From an uncultured Clostridia bacterium (lineage in GTDB: Bacteria > Bacillota > Clostridia > Peptostreptococcales > Acidaminobacteraceae), in the NCBI GenBank assembly GCA_927417275.1, contig CAKMJV010000036.1, positions 1-33,808 on the forward strand: a stretch of DNA of 33,808 nt. The letters run 5' to 3'. How positions within the stretch are numbered: position 1 is the first letter of the stretch; the number at the start of each line of letters is the position of its first letter. This document shows, one piece after another, positions 25,140 through 32,718 of this stretch. The position numbers and the translations under genes are program-made. The notes under the pieces were generated by a model. The model made no database searches, was not told where the DNA came from, and worked only from the letters and a program-made list of their open reading frames with translations.

Positions 25140-25325
25140 ATGATGATTAGCCCAGAAACTTATTATGAGAAACATCTTAAAGGAAAAACCAAAGAACAAT
25201 TCATGAATGCGATTCGAGGATTAAAGGAAGAAATTGGTCGACTAAAAAAACACTGGAAAATGAAATTCTTATGGATTGTTTTTAAGTGTGCTAGTGAAGT
25301 TAGAGACCTTTGTTTAAGTTTTTAA
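25140..25325 (+). pseudogene. N-terminal part of a small conserved protein, frame broken
   Basis: A good ribosome site, AAGGAGG (25123-25129), precedes two ATGs (25140, 25143). The product starts ISPETYYEKHLKGKTKEQFM and AIRGLKEEIGRLKK, a pattern of small Firmicute proteins of unknown role. After the A7 run at 25242-25248 the sequence stops looking natural (KHWKMKFLWIVFKCASEV), and other frames continue plausibly (TLENEILMD). So the gene is probably frameshifted at the homopolymer. It lies directly before the broken GIY-YIG gene. Confidence 0.45.
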
Positions 25326-25350
25326 AGAAAAAGAACTTCTTAATAAATCA

Positions 25351-26344
25351 ATGAATGGGGAGGCTGCTGAGTCTAGCAGTCTTATGATTCATGAGTGGAT
25401 GACAAGCTTACCAAGATACCATTGGGATCAAATTAACTCGGTTCCTTTCCAAAATGGCATATACATCATGTTTGAAGCAGGTGAAAAACTCTATGGAATG
25501 AATAGAATCGTTAGAATTGGCACACATCGTGCCGATGGTCGATTAAAAGAGAGACTAAAAGATTATTTCTTTAAAAAAAATAAAGTTGGCAGTATATCAC
25601 GAAAAAACGTAGGTCTATCGCTTCTTCATCGTGAAAATGATCCGTTTGAGGCTATCTGGGCTTTAGATTGGTCAAAACAAAGTGTTAAAAATGAATATGC
25701 GAATAGCACACAATTAGAGTGTAAGAAATAAAATCGAAAGAGCAGTATCCTCTTATTTAAGAAGCAACCTCTCATTCACTTGTATTTTAGTTGAGGTTGA
25801 AAAAGACAGACTTAGAATTGAGGAAGCCTTAATTGCAACGCTTAATAAAGCAAATGATTTTGTAAGTTCTGCAGAGTGGTTAGGACGGCAAAGTCCCAAA
25901 CCTGAAATAGTGACTAGTGGGCTTTGGAATACTAAGGGGTTAAATGGCAAAGTACTCAGTTGCGTTGAAGTTGATACTTTGAAAAAGGATCTGTTGGGTG
26001 GAACAAAGCATCTAGTCAATGAAATTTCTGCTAAAGAGAATTTCAAAGAAAAGATAAAACCTAAGGTAAAAGAAAATAATGTCCAAGAGACTGCAATATC
26101 AGGAGGTGTCTCTACATCTGATATTAAGACTTTTATTTCTGAAATTATTGACCGTTCTAGGCATGATGGTTTGGCGTATGTAGATATTGTCTCTGGTGAA
26201 ATTCATAAGCAGATGAAATTATCAAGCAAAATGCCATCTGTTTGCAGTGCTATGTATGGGCTCATGGAAGAAAATGATTTTATTCTTCATACGACACCAA
26301 GTGGTAAGAGTTCAACGATAAAGATTAGATACTTTTTAACGTAA
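25351..26344 (+). pseudogene. GIY-YIG domain protein with an internal frameshift
   Basis: The first frame (25351-25731) has a GIY-YIG-like domain: NGIYIMFEAGEKLYG then RIVRIGTHRADGRLKERLKDYF, and SRKNVGLSLLHRENDPF. It stops at 25731, but the protein clearly goes on in the next frame (KIERAVSSYLRS, VEKDRLRIEEALIATLNKAN, EWLGRQSPKPEI, GLWNTKGL) to 26344. Removing one A near 25724-25732 (AAGAAATAAAATC) joins the two into about 330 residues. The extra C-terminal part is helical and may bind DNA. Intact relatives are stand-alone GIY-YIG proteins of unknown role. It is either decayed or a homopolymer sequencing error. The start is uncertain. Confidence 0.6.
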
Positions 26345-26411
26345 ACTCACTGATTTTTATTTAGTGCTTGAAATTTCAAATCAATAAAATAAGACCTATA
26401 GGAGGACATTT

Positions 26412-26723
26412 ATGAGATTCACATTAGTTTTTGAAAACCACCAAGAAGGCATTGGCGCTTCTTATGATCTACTTTTTGCACCTTGTCCGATATGGGACGC
26501 AGCGGGGGAAAAAATATTAAATTTAAATCCAGAAGATCCTTACTTAAATCCAGGATGTGTGGAGAGACTGCTCAAACACGAGCATCTAGTGGGTGTTGAA
26601 AAATGTGTTCTGGTTGTGCACGCTATTGGTCACGGAGATGATAGAAGTTTGAAAATCCTGACAGATGATTTGAATGTTTTAGGGATAAGATATCAAATTG
26701 TTGATTTTAGAAGTATAAATTAA
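26412..26723 (+). CDS. unknown 103-residue protein
   Basis: A well-formed short gene with a strong ATAGGAGG ribosome site 7 nt before the ATG. The product is alpha/beta with a conserved-looking HxIGHGDD-type stretch (VVHAIGHGDDRSL) and a Cys-Pro in LLFAPCPIWDAAG. I recognise no family. It is followed by a strong bidirectional terminator and then the AbiE operon. It could belong to the preceding GIY-YIG gene, since it follows it by only 67 nt. Confidence 0.55.
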   Translation: MRFTLVFENHQEGIGASYDLLFAPCPIWDAAGEKILNLNPEDPYLNPGCVERLLKHEHLVGVEKCVLVVHAIGHGDDRSLKILTDDLNVLGIRYQIVDFRSIN

Positions 26724-26786
26724 GGGTGTCCACTGCCACTGTGCCATAAATAAAGCCTAGAAAATTTTCATAATCTTAACCTAATG

Positions 26787-26832
26787 AAGTAAAAAAGACC
26801 TCTCTAAAAAACAAAAGAGGTCTTTTTTACTT
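26787..26832. terminator. strong bidirectional terminator before the AbiE operon
   Basis: AAGTAAAAAAGACCTCT (26787-26803) pairs perfectly with AGAGGTCTTTTTTACTT (26816-26832). A-run and T-run on either arm make it work on both strands. The arm GTAAAAAAGACC recurs as a direct repeat at 26869-26880, just before the AbiEi gene. Confidence 0.85.
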
Positions 26833-26859
26833 GATTAGCATCTAATCCTATGATATTGT
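26831..26859 (+). promoter_or_regulatory. possible promoter of the AbiE operon
   Basis: TTGATT (26831-26836) and TATTGT (26854-26859) are spaced by 17 nt, with the repeat GTAAAAAAGACC (26869-26880) straddling the likely start. AbiEi-type antitoxins repress their own operon by binding inverted repeats near the promoter; the repeat is a candidate site. Confidence 0.45.
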
Positions 26860-26881
26860 GTAAAAAAGACCACCATTAAAA

Positions 26882-27496
26882 TTGAAAGAGGGTGATTTTA
26901 CGGATATAAATGTGTACAAAAGTATATTTGATAAACATAGTGGTGTGATCAAACTTTCTGACTTCACTGCCAATGGATTTCACAATACAGAGCTAAATAA
27001 GTTAATAGAAAAAGGACTTGTTGGAAAAATAAAAACAGGGTATTACGAATGGTTAGATGGAGATGTAATCTCTGATGCAGTAGTGATTAGAAAACTTTTT
27101 CCTGAAGGTGTTGTTTGTTTGGATTCTGCACTATATCTTTATGGTTACACGGAGAGGACACCTTCTGCATGGCATATTGCAGTTAGTAAAAATAGAAAGA
27201 AGTCTAAATATAAGATTGATTATCCACCAATACAGTTTTATTTTTTGATTGATAAATATCTGGAAGTTGGACTTTCTGAAATTACATTTGAAGATCATAC
27301 ACTATCAATTTTTGATAGGGATAGAACCATTTGCGATGTCATTAGATATGAGTTAAAAATGGATAAAGAAGTTTTTAATTATGCGATTAAGGCATATGTT
27401 AAAGACTCAAAGAAGAATATCAGTAATTTGTTAGATTATGCAGAAATAATGAGAATTAAGAGCAAAGTAAGTCGCATTATTGGGATGTGGATGTAA
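26882..27496 (+). CDS. abiEi: type IV toxin-antitoxin antitoxin/regulator AbiEi
   Basis: A 204-residue antitoxin of the AbiEi family. The N-terminal winged helix (about 15-55: GVIKLSDFTANGFHNTELNKLIEKGLVGKIKTGYYEW) binds the operon promoter; the rest is the conserved AbiEi domain (VCLDSALYLYGYTERTP, with ICDVIRYELKMDKEVFNYAI near 150). It opposes the AbiEii nucleotidyltransferase without direct contact in studied cases. The start is unclear: TTG at 26882 has no ribosome site, while GAGGGTGA (26887-26894) would fit an ACG at 26900 or, poorly, the GTG at 26912. Upstream lies a terminator and repeat. Confidence 0.85.
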   Translation: MKEGDFTDINVYKSIFDKHSGVIKLSDFTANGFHNTELNKLIEKGLVGKIKTGYYEWLDGDVISDAVVIRKLFPEGVVCLDSALYLYGYTERTPSAWHIAVSKNRKKSKYKIDYPPIQFYFLIDKYLEVGLSEITFEDHTLSIFDRDRTICDVIRYELKMDKEVFNYAIKAYVKDSKKNISNLLDYAEIMRIKSKVSRIIGMWM

Positions 27497-28395
27497 TGAC
27501 TAATGAAAAAATAATTCTACAAAAACTAAAAAGTAAAGCAGCCACAAAAGGAATGCCATTTCAACTGATGCTTCAACTCTTTTGTCAAGAAGAGTTCCTT
27601 AGAAGGCTTGAGAGATCTGAATATAAAGAGAAATTGATTCTAAAGGGTGGTTTATTTTTGTTTTCCTATAGCGGTTTTGAAAGCAGACCGACCATGGATA
27701 TCGATTTTCTGGCATTACATTTATCTAATGATAAAGATGAAATGAAAATTGTCATTAAAAGCATCTGTCAAGTAACCACTGAAAATGATTTCATCAAAAT
27801 TGATATTAAGTCAACAGAAAATATTGCAGAAATGAAAGCATATCATGGCGTGCGTTTAAAAATGCTTGCTACGATAGCAAATACTAAGACGCCTTTCGAT
27901 GTTGACATTGGTTTAGGTGATGTTATCGTTCCAAGCGTTAACGAAGTTGAAATTTCTACTCAATTAGATGGATTTATTCCTCCGAGGCTGGCATCCTATT
28001 CACTAGAGTCAACTATCGCTGAAAAACTTGAGGCTATGTTTGATCGAATGGAAACGACAAGTAGAATGAAGGATTATTATGATATTTATTATTTGGCATG
28101 TCACTACGATTTTGAGGGTAGGATTTTGATGGAGGCAATTCGACAGACCTTTTTAAATAGAGGAACAGACTGTACTATGGGTTCGCTTAAGCGAATAGCA
28201 GTGATATATAAAGATTCAAATATGATCAATCGTTGGACCACATTTACTAATAAAACGTTAGGTGTGACATTGAATTTTGAAATCGTAGTCCATTTAATTA
28301 TCGAATTTATTGAACCATTGGTTCATTCAATTGAAGAGGGAAGTTTAATTTTAAAAAATTGGAATAAAGATTATCTTAAGTATATAGAAAAATAA
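27496..28395 (+). CDS. abiEii: type IV toxin AbiEii/AbiGii-family nucleotidyltransferase
   Basis: A 299-residue toxin. The nucleotidyltransferase core is visible: LILKGGLFLFSYSGFESRPTMDIDFLA (GGxxL then RxTxDID, about 49-74), with the metal-binding aspartates in DIDF. Family members modify tRNA or other targets with NMPs and block growth, giving phage resistance by abortive infection. It overlaps the antitoxin by one base if it starts at ATG 27496 (TAATG); an in-frame ATG at 27487 is an alternative. The gene ends 31 nt before att copy 3, so the pair sits at the right border of element B. Confidence 0.87.
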   Translation: MTNEKIILQKLKSKAATKGMPFQLMLQLFCQEEFLRRLERSEYKEKLILKGGLFLFSYSGFESRPTMDIDFLALHLSNDKDEMKIVIKSICQVTTENDFIKIDIKSTENIAEMKAYHGVRLKMLATIANTKTPFDVDIGLGDVIVPSVNEVEISTQLDGFIPPRLASYSLESTIAEKLEAMFDRMETTSRMKDYYDIYYLACHYDFEGRILMEAIRQTFLNRGTDCTMGSLKRIAVIYKDSNMINRWTTFTNKTLGVTLNFEIVVHLIIEFIEPLVHSIEEGSLILKNWNKDYLKYIEK

Positions 28396-28400
28396 ATGGT

Positions 28401-28415
28401 AAACCTGTCAGGTTT
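28401..28415 (+). repeat. hairpin in the left arm of att copy 3
   Basis: AAACCTGTCAGGTTT is a palindrome with a 5-nt loop. With the following 31 nt it forms a 46-nt sequence shared with 30126-30171 at 40 of 46 positions. It is probably a recombinase-recognition arm. Confidence 0.55.
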
Positions 28416-28426
28416 AAACTTGTTAC

Positions 28427-28447
28427 GGTGAACCGTATCACAAATAA
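28427..28447 (+). other. att copy 3, junction of elements B and C
   Basis: Contains GAACCGTATCACAAATAA and reads Gly-Glu-Pro-Tyr-His-Lys-stop in the rlmH frame, with His as CAC instead of CAT and TAA as stop. It directly follows the AbiE operon and precedes the one-gene DUF2130 segment. Confidence 0.85.
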
Positions 28448-28525
28448 CTTTACGCAATAATTTCAAAATTGAGTTAAATAAAATGATGGAAAAGTATTGT
28501 TGATAATAAACTAGGAGGTGTATGT

Positions 28526-29818
28526 ATGAATGAAATTAAGTGCCCGAACTGCCACAAAGTATTCAATCTTGATGAGGCTGGCTATGCTGACATACTAAAT
28601 CAAGTTCGCAACGAAGCTTTTGATAAAGCATTAAATGAGCGTTTAATGATAGCCGAGCAAGAAAAAAAAGCTGCTGTCGAACTGGCTGAAACAAAAATCG
28701 CAAGTGAAATGGACAAGATAACCGCTATGAAGGTGGCTGAAATTGAACGCTTGAAAGCAGAACTCAAGTCAAGTGCAGAGATTATACAGGCTAAAGTCGT
28801 TGGTGAGTTTAAGGATGAATCAAATAAGAAAGATATCGAAATCGCTCGACTTAAGGAAGAACTAAAATCCGCGGATTTAACCAAGCAGTTAGCACTTAAA
28901 GAAGCCCTTGGCAGTGTCGAGAAACAGCGCGATGACCTCAAGCGTGATCTTGAAGCAAAAGAGACTGAAAAGAAGTTGCTTGAGTCATCACTAAAGGAAA
29001 AATACGAAACACAGATTAAAGATCGAGATGATGCGATTGAGCGCTTGAAGGACATGAAAACAAAACTATCAACTAAGATGGTCGGCGAAACACTGGAGCA
29101 ACATTGTGAAATTGAATTTTCTAAGATTCGTTCTGCTGCGTTTCCGATGGCGTTTTTCGAGAAGGATAACGATGCGAAGTCGGGTAGTAAAGGAGACTAC
29201 ATATTCCGCGAGTCTGATCATGCGGGTACAGAATTCATCTCGATTATGTTTGAGATGAAAAATGAAGGGGATGAGACCGCAACCAAAAAGAAGAATGAGG
29301 ATTTTTTCAAGGAACTTGATAAGGATCGTAATGAGAAAAACTGCGAGTATGCGATACTGGTTTCTTTATTAGAATCGAACAATGAACTTTACAACAGTGG
29401 CATCGTTGATGTTTCCCATCGATATCACAAGATGTATGTCATCCGCCCACAGTTCTTTATTCCAATGATTACTTTGCTACGCAATGCAGCTCAAAACTCA
29501 CTGAAATACAAGACTGAACTTGCATTAGTGAAGGCACAAAACATCGATATCTCTGATTTTGAAGATGAACTTAATAAGTTCAAGGATGCCTTTGGCAGGA
29601 ATTATGATCTTGCATCAAACAAGTTCAAAACAGCAATCGATGAAATAGACAAGTCCATAGACCATCTACAGAAAACAAAGGAAGCGTTATTGGGTACAGA
29701 CCGTAATCTGCGCCTTGCTAATGACAAAGCCCAGGATGTGACGATCAAAAAACTGACACGCGGTAACCCAACAATGGCGGCAAAGTTTGAAGAACTTAAA
29801 AAGTCAGAGTCTGACTAA
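28526..29818 (+). CDS. DUF2130 (RmuC-related) protein
   Basis: A 430-residue protein. It opens with a zinc-binding [10 protein letters not shown], followed by a long coiled coil (about 35-185) and the DUF2130 domain (about 190-390), with [26 protein letters not shown] and [10 protein letters not shown]. The latter has the GDY...EMK layout of a PD-(D/E)XK nuclease fold, as RmuC does. RmuC-like proteins are linked to recombination and to restricting foreign DNA, but no reaction is shown for DUF2130. It has a perfect AGGAGG ribosome site. It is the only gene between att copies 3 and 4, so it is a self-contained cargo cassette. A long antisense frame in the coiled-coil region is an artefact. Confidence 0.82.
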   Translation: MNEIKCPNCHKVFNLDEAGYADILNQVRNEAFDKALNERLMIAEQEKKAAVELAETKIASEMDKITAMKVAEIERLKAELKSSAEIIQAKVVGEFKDESNKKDIEIARLKEELKSADLTKQLALKEALGSVEKQRDDLKRDLEAKETEKKLLESSLKEKYETQIKDRDDAIERLKDMKTKLSTKMVGETLEQHCEIEFSKIRSAAFPMAFFEKDNDAKSGSKGDYIFRESDHAGTEFISIMFEMKNEGDETATKKKNEDFFKELDKDRNEKNCEYAILVSLLESNNELYNSGIVDVSHRYHKMYVIRPQFFIPMITLLRNAAQNSLKYKTELALVKAQNIDISDFEDELNKFKDAFGRNYDLASNKFKTAIDEIDKSIDHLQKTKEALLGTDRNLRLANDKAQDVTIKKLTRGNPTMAAKFEELKKSESD

Positions 29819-30125
29819 CTATTATAGAATAGATAAAGTATTTGCAAAAAATCATCTGAACTTCCAAAATGTTTTTAGGTTTAAACTGTGACTGATTATG
29901 GCTGTTGCTGAATCGAGATCGTGTAAAACAGAATCATTGGAACAACGAAAAAACAAAAAAGTTATGAGCGCACCCATATGCTATAAGAGTATTCTGGGCA
30001 AATTTGTACCACTGGTCAATCGGTACTGATCAACAAGATTATTACTATATTTTCCTCAAGTGAAATAAATAGATGCATTATTACACCATGTAGAAGTACC
30101 ATAATTATATTGAGAAGTAAACATC
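29819..30125. other. non-coding tail of element C
   Basis: No gene on either strand. It contains a short stretch AAAAAACAAAAAAGTTATGAGCGCAC-like (29949 on) that faintly resembles the region upstream of rep (17941 on), and a loose hairpin GTACC/GGTAC (30006-30026). I see no clean terminator for the DUF2130 gene. Confidence 0.35.
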
Positions 30126-30140
30126 AAACCCGTCTGGTTT
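30126..30140 (+). repeat. hairpin in the left arm of att copy 4
   Basis: AAACCCGTCTGGTTT is the counterpart of the hairpin at 28401-28415. The stem keeps four of five base pairs plus one mismatch, as expected for a conserved recognition arm at the cassette end. Confidence 0.5.
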
Positions 30141-30151
30141 AAACTTGGTAC

Positions 30152-30172
30152 GCTGAACCGTATCATAAATGA
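30152..30172 (+). other. att copy 4, junction of elements C and D
   Basis: Contains GAACCGTATCATAAATGA followed by CTGCGGTTTT. This is the closest copy to the staphylococcal SCC site, which I recall as GAAGCATATCATAAATGA plus TGCGGTTT. In the rlmH frame it reads Ala-Glu-Pro-Tyr-His-Lys-stop. Confidence 0.88.
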
Positions 30173-30224
30173 CTGCGGTTTTCTCAATAGGTTATGAAAA
30201 TCAAAGGGACGAACAGGAGCATTT

Positions 30225-31040
30225 ATGGAATACTTGACATATAGACCTAGTCCTGAATTGGAATCTTTAATAAACTTATACTGGAGTTTGAAAGTTCCTA
30301 AGCAGGAAAGCCATAGTAAACAAAGAATCATACCAGATGGTTGTATAGAGATGGCGTTTATTCTAGGTGATGACATTAAAAGATTTACATCAGATGGTGA
30401 CTTTATCTTACAGCCCAGAGCTATAGTAATCGGTCAGATAGTGGATCCTTTTTACATTGAACCTGTTGGAGAGGTGGATACTTTTGCTATTAGTTTCTTC
30501 CCTCTAGGTTTTTCGAATTTGATTAATCAATCATTGGATGATTTAGTGAACAAAGAAACACCTTTGGATCAATTATTTGACTCAAAGGTAATAGGAATAT
30601 TGGAAAGTAATATCATACATGCAGACTCTACTCAAGAACGCATTGATATTGTTGAGGCATTTTTACTTGAGAGACTACAAGAGAACCAAGTTATAGATCA
30701 AGTTATAAGAACAACTGTAGATGCCATCTATAAAAGTAGTGGTAGTGTGAAAATTGCTGATATTCTTGGAGATGACAAGGGTAGTAGAAGACGTTTAGAA
30801 CGTCAGTTCAAAAGGCACATTGGCTTAAGTCCTAAACAGTTAGGTAAAGTTATACGCTTACAAGCTGCACTTTCTCTATTACTTGATACAGATCCTCAAA
30901 GTTTGACTAAGATCGCATATTCAAGTGAGTATTATGATCAATCTCATTTTATAAAAGATTTCAAGGAGTTTACTGGAATTACACCCAAGGATTTCTTTAG
31001 GTCAGATGAAATGCTCCTATCAAGTAAATTCTACAAATAG
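30225..31040 (+). CDS. AraC-family transcriptional regulator
   Basis: A 271-residue regulator. The N-terminal 150 residues form a DUF6597-like sensing domain (YRPSPELESLINLYWSLKVP, IPDGCIEMAFILGDD, VIGQIVDPFYIEP, AISFFPLGFSNL). The C-terminal AraC domain carries both helix-turn-helix units: RRRLERQFKRHIGLSPKQLGKVIRLQAAL and LTKIAYSSEYYDQSHFIKDFKEFTGITPKDF. It starts at ATG with CAGGAGC upstream. It is the first gene of segment D and may control the VOC gene that follows 80 nt later, but that is inferred from proximity only. The inducer is unknown. Confidence 0.85.
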   Translation: MEYLTYRPSPELESLINLYWSLKVPKQESHSKQRIIPDGCIEMAFILGDDIKRFTSDGDFILQPRAIVIGQIVDPFYIEPVGEVDTFAISFFPLGFSNLINQSLDDLVNKETPLDQLFDSKVIGILESNIIHADSTQERIDIVEAFLLERLQENQVIDQVIRTTVDAIYKSSGSVKIADILGDDKGSRRRLERQFKRHIGLSPKQLGKVIRLQAALSLLLDTDPQSLTKIAYSSEYYDQSHFIKDFKEFTGITPKDFFRSDEMLLSSKFYK

Positions 31041-31120
31041 AGCACCTGTCGCTTTTTTACAATTTTCATTATCAGATGTGGTTTATAATGAGGATACAAT
31101 TAAAAAAGGAGGTGTTTTAT

Positions 31121-31489
31121 ATGAAAAGTATGATTGCAGTATTCGAAATTCCAGCTAAAGATATCAAACGGGCTGTTCAATTTTATGAAACGTTGCTCAG
31201 TATTAGTATTGAAGTTATGGAATTTCCGGGTATGAAGATGGGTGTATTCCCGACTGAAGGTCAATTGTCATTTGGCACTATTGTTGAAGGTGAGGGAAAT
31301 GAACCTTCGGCGAATGGCGTGACAATATACTTGAATATGGAGAAAGACATTGAAGGACTTCTAAGTCTTGTTGGGGATCTTGGAGGAACAGTGCTGGTGG
31401 AAAAATCACCCCATGCAGATGATAGCGGATATTATGGCCTGTTCATAGATTCTGAAGGAAATAAGATAGGGCTTAATAACTTTAACTGA
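31121..31489 (+). CDS. VOC-superfamily (glyoxalase-like) protein
   Basis: A 122-residue vicinal-oxygen-chelate protein with the usual pattern MIAVFEIPAKDIKRAVQFYETLLSI and a C-terminal FIDSEGNKIGL block. Such proteins are metalloenzymes or antibiotic-binding immunity proteins; without a clear set of metal ligands I do not choose. The correct start is the ATG at 31121, with the perfect AAAGGAGGTG 8 nt upstream; an earlier in-frame ATG at 31076 would add 15 unlikely residues. Its terminator follows 46 nt after the stop. Confidence 0.85.
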   Translation: MKSMIAVFEIPAKDIKRAVQFYETLLSISIEVMEFPGMKMGVFPTEGQLSFGTIVEGEGNEPSANGVTIYLNMEKDIEGLLSLVGDLGGTVLVEKSPHADDSGYYGLFIDSEGNKIGLNNFN

Positions 31490-31534
31490 AGTTATGCACA
31501 TTAAAGAACTTTATCATTGTACTAAACAACTCTA

Positions 31535-31559
31535 GGGACAGTTAATTCTGTCCCTTTTT
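31535..31559 (+). terminator. terminator of the VOC gene
   Basis: GGGACAG (31535-31541) pairs with CTGTCCC (31548-31554), 6-nt loop, followed by TTTTTA. A clean intrinsic terminator. Confidence 0.85.
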
Positions 31560-31615
31560 ACTGCTCATCATTGTTCTAATACTTTATAAAAAGACAACAT
31601 CCTTTGATCAAGAAA

Positions 31616-31735
31616 ATGGAAATACAGAGTCATATCAATTTGGAAAAAGCTCGGACTATAGAGTTACTTAAAAAGTTTTGTGATTCAGGTTGGGTTAGTG
31701 AGGCGTTGAAGGTCAAGCACAGAGTTTTGCTGTAA
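31616..31735 (+). pseudogene. 39-codon fragment, unknown
   Basis: A short open frame reads INLEKARTIELLKKFCDSGW and ends in a leucine pair. It looks like the tail of a lost gene rather than a working peptide: the ATG has no good ribosome site. Its stop lies within a hairpin, GCTGTAAAAT (31729-31738) with ATTTTACAGC (31748-31757), that precedes the toxin-antitoxin genes and may be their operator. Confidence 0.25.
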
Positions 31736-31795
31736 AATATACGTTGTATTTTACAGCATCTCCTTATATAATTTTTATAAAGGGAGTTGATGAAA

Positions 31796-32041
31796 ATGTC
31801 AAATATAAGACCGGTTTCTGATTTGAGAAATTATAATGACGTATTAAATGCCTGTAAAGAAGATTCACCTGTTTATCTCACAAAAAAAGGACATGGTAAA
31901 TATGTGCTCTTGGATATTGCAGATTATGAAAAAATGAAAGCCACACTTAAATTAATGGCGCATATAGAAGAAGGTGAAAAATCCGCCAGAGAGGAAGGTT
32001 GGATTTCGATGGACGCTATTGAATCAGCCCTAGGATTATAA
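31796..32041 (+). CDS. Phd/YefM-type antitoxin
   Basis: An 81-residue antitoxin. The N-terminal Phd/YefM fold (IRPVSDLRNYNDVLNACKEDSPVYLTKKGHGKYVLLDIADYEKM) binds DNA as a dimer; the acidic tail (HIEEGEKSAREEGWISMDAIESALG) wraps the toxin. I start at the ATG at 31796, 9 nt after AAGGGAG; ATG 31790 and TTG 31787 are in-frame alternatives. The toxin gene starts 2 nt after its stop. Together they form a type II addiction pair that would stabilise segment D. Confidence 0.85.
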   Translation: MSNIRPVSDLRNYNDVLNACKEDSPVYLTKKGHGKYVLLDIADYEKMKATLKLMAHIEEGEKSAREEGWISMDAIESALGL

Positions 32042-32043
32042 AT

Positions 32044-32352
32044 ATGTATACTATTCAATTTACACCACTCGCAAAAGAAGATTTGATGAAAATCAAAGTC
32101 TATTTAGAGGAAGAATTTGATGTAAAAATTGCTTCTGAAAAGATAAAACAGCTATTAATAAGCATAAAACGTTTTGAAGCATTTCCTTTAATAGGTAGAC
32201 CTCTGATGAATGTCATCGATATACCAACAGATTATATGTATTTTGTCGTAGATAAAAACTATGTGTTCTATCGTTTGGAACAAGAAACGGTAAAGATCAT
32301 CCGCATCATAGATACAAGACAAATCTATATCGACATTCTGTTTGGTGAGTGA
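32044..32352 (+). CDS. RelE/ParE-family toxin
   Basis: A 102-residue toxin of the RelE/ParE superfamily, with the pattern YTIQFTPLAKEDLMKIKVYLEE, FEAFPLIGRPL and YVFYRLEQETVKIIRIIDTRQIY. RelE-type members cut ribosome-bound mRNA and ParE-type members block gyrase; the residues here do not decide which. It is coupled to the upstream antitoxin and ends 25 nt before att copy 5, at the very right edge of segment D. Confidence 0.87.
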   Translation: MYTIQFTPLAKEDLMKIKVYLEEEFDVKIASEKIKQLLISIKRFEAFPLIGRPLMNVIDIPTDYMYFVVDKNYVFYRLEQETVKIIRIIDTRQIYIDILFGE

Positions 32353-32376
32353 AAAAACCGAAGTCTAGTGTCGTGC

Positions 32377-32397
32377 GGTGAGCCGTATTATAAATAA
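32377..32397 (+). other. att copy 5, right border of element D
   Basis: Contains GAGCCGTATTATAAATAA and reads Gly-Glu-Pro-Tyr-Tyr-Lys-stop in the rlmH frame. It is the most diverged copy, with the only amino-acid-changing substitution in the core (His to Tyr), and may be less active. Confidence 0.75.
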
Positions 32398-32718
32398 CCA
32401 AACATCTAGGTATAAGTAGGCGACCATTGTATATTCGAAATGTTGATTTATCTACTCATACTTTCTATTTTGAAAGATCAACAGGACCATAAGTAAGTAT
32501 TTTTTTTATTACACAATAAATATAGTAAATAAGTGTGAATCGACCGCATTTGAATGCGGTCGAAATTTTTTAGACTTATCTAACGAATGCGATTTATGAG
32601 GTGATGCCTATGTCTGATTTCTTAAGTATACTGGTTTGTGCTATGCCTTTCGTCAAGCGCTAATCTCGATCAGACATACCGCTTTTACGGCACTGTATAA
32701 CGAGTTCAAATTGCTCGT
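32398..32718. other. intergenic region after att copy 5
   Basis: No gene on either strand that I can support. It contains the terminator at 32541-32569 and otherwise nothing I recognise. Confidence 0.4.
32541..32569 (+). terminator. intrinsic terminator
   Basis: CGACCGCATT (32541-32550) pairs perfectly with AATGCGGTCG (32553-32562) and runs into AAATTTTTT. It may end read-through from the toxin-antitoxin operon. A separate GC-rich piece, CGGTCGAAAG, near 33264 repeats one arm. Confidence 0.75.

Noticed and set aside
26732..26748. GTGCCATAAATAAAG as a possible att remnant
   Set aside because: Only the CATAAATAA part matches and no arm is present; such AT-rich nonamers are expected by chance.
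28600..29055. A 151-codon serine-rich minus-strand frame opposite the DUF2130 gene
   Set aside because: It is the shadow of the lysine/glutamate-rich coiled coil on the other strand and has no ribosome site.
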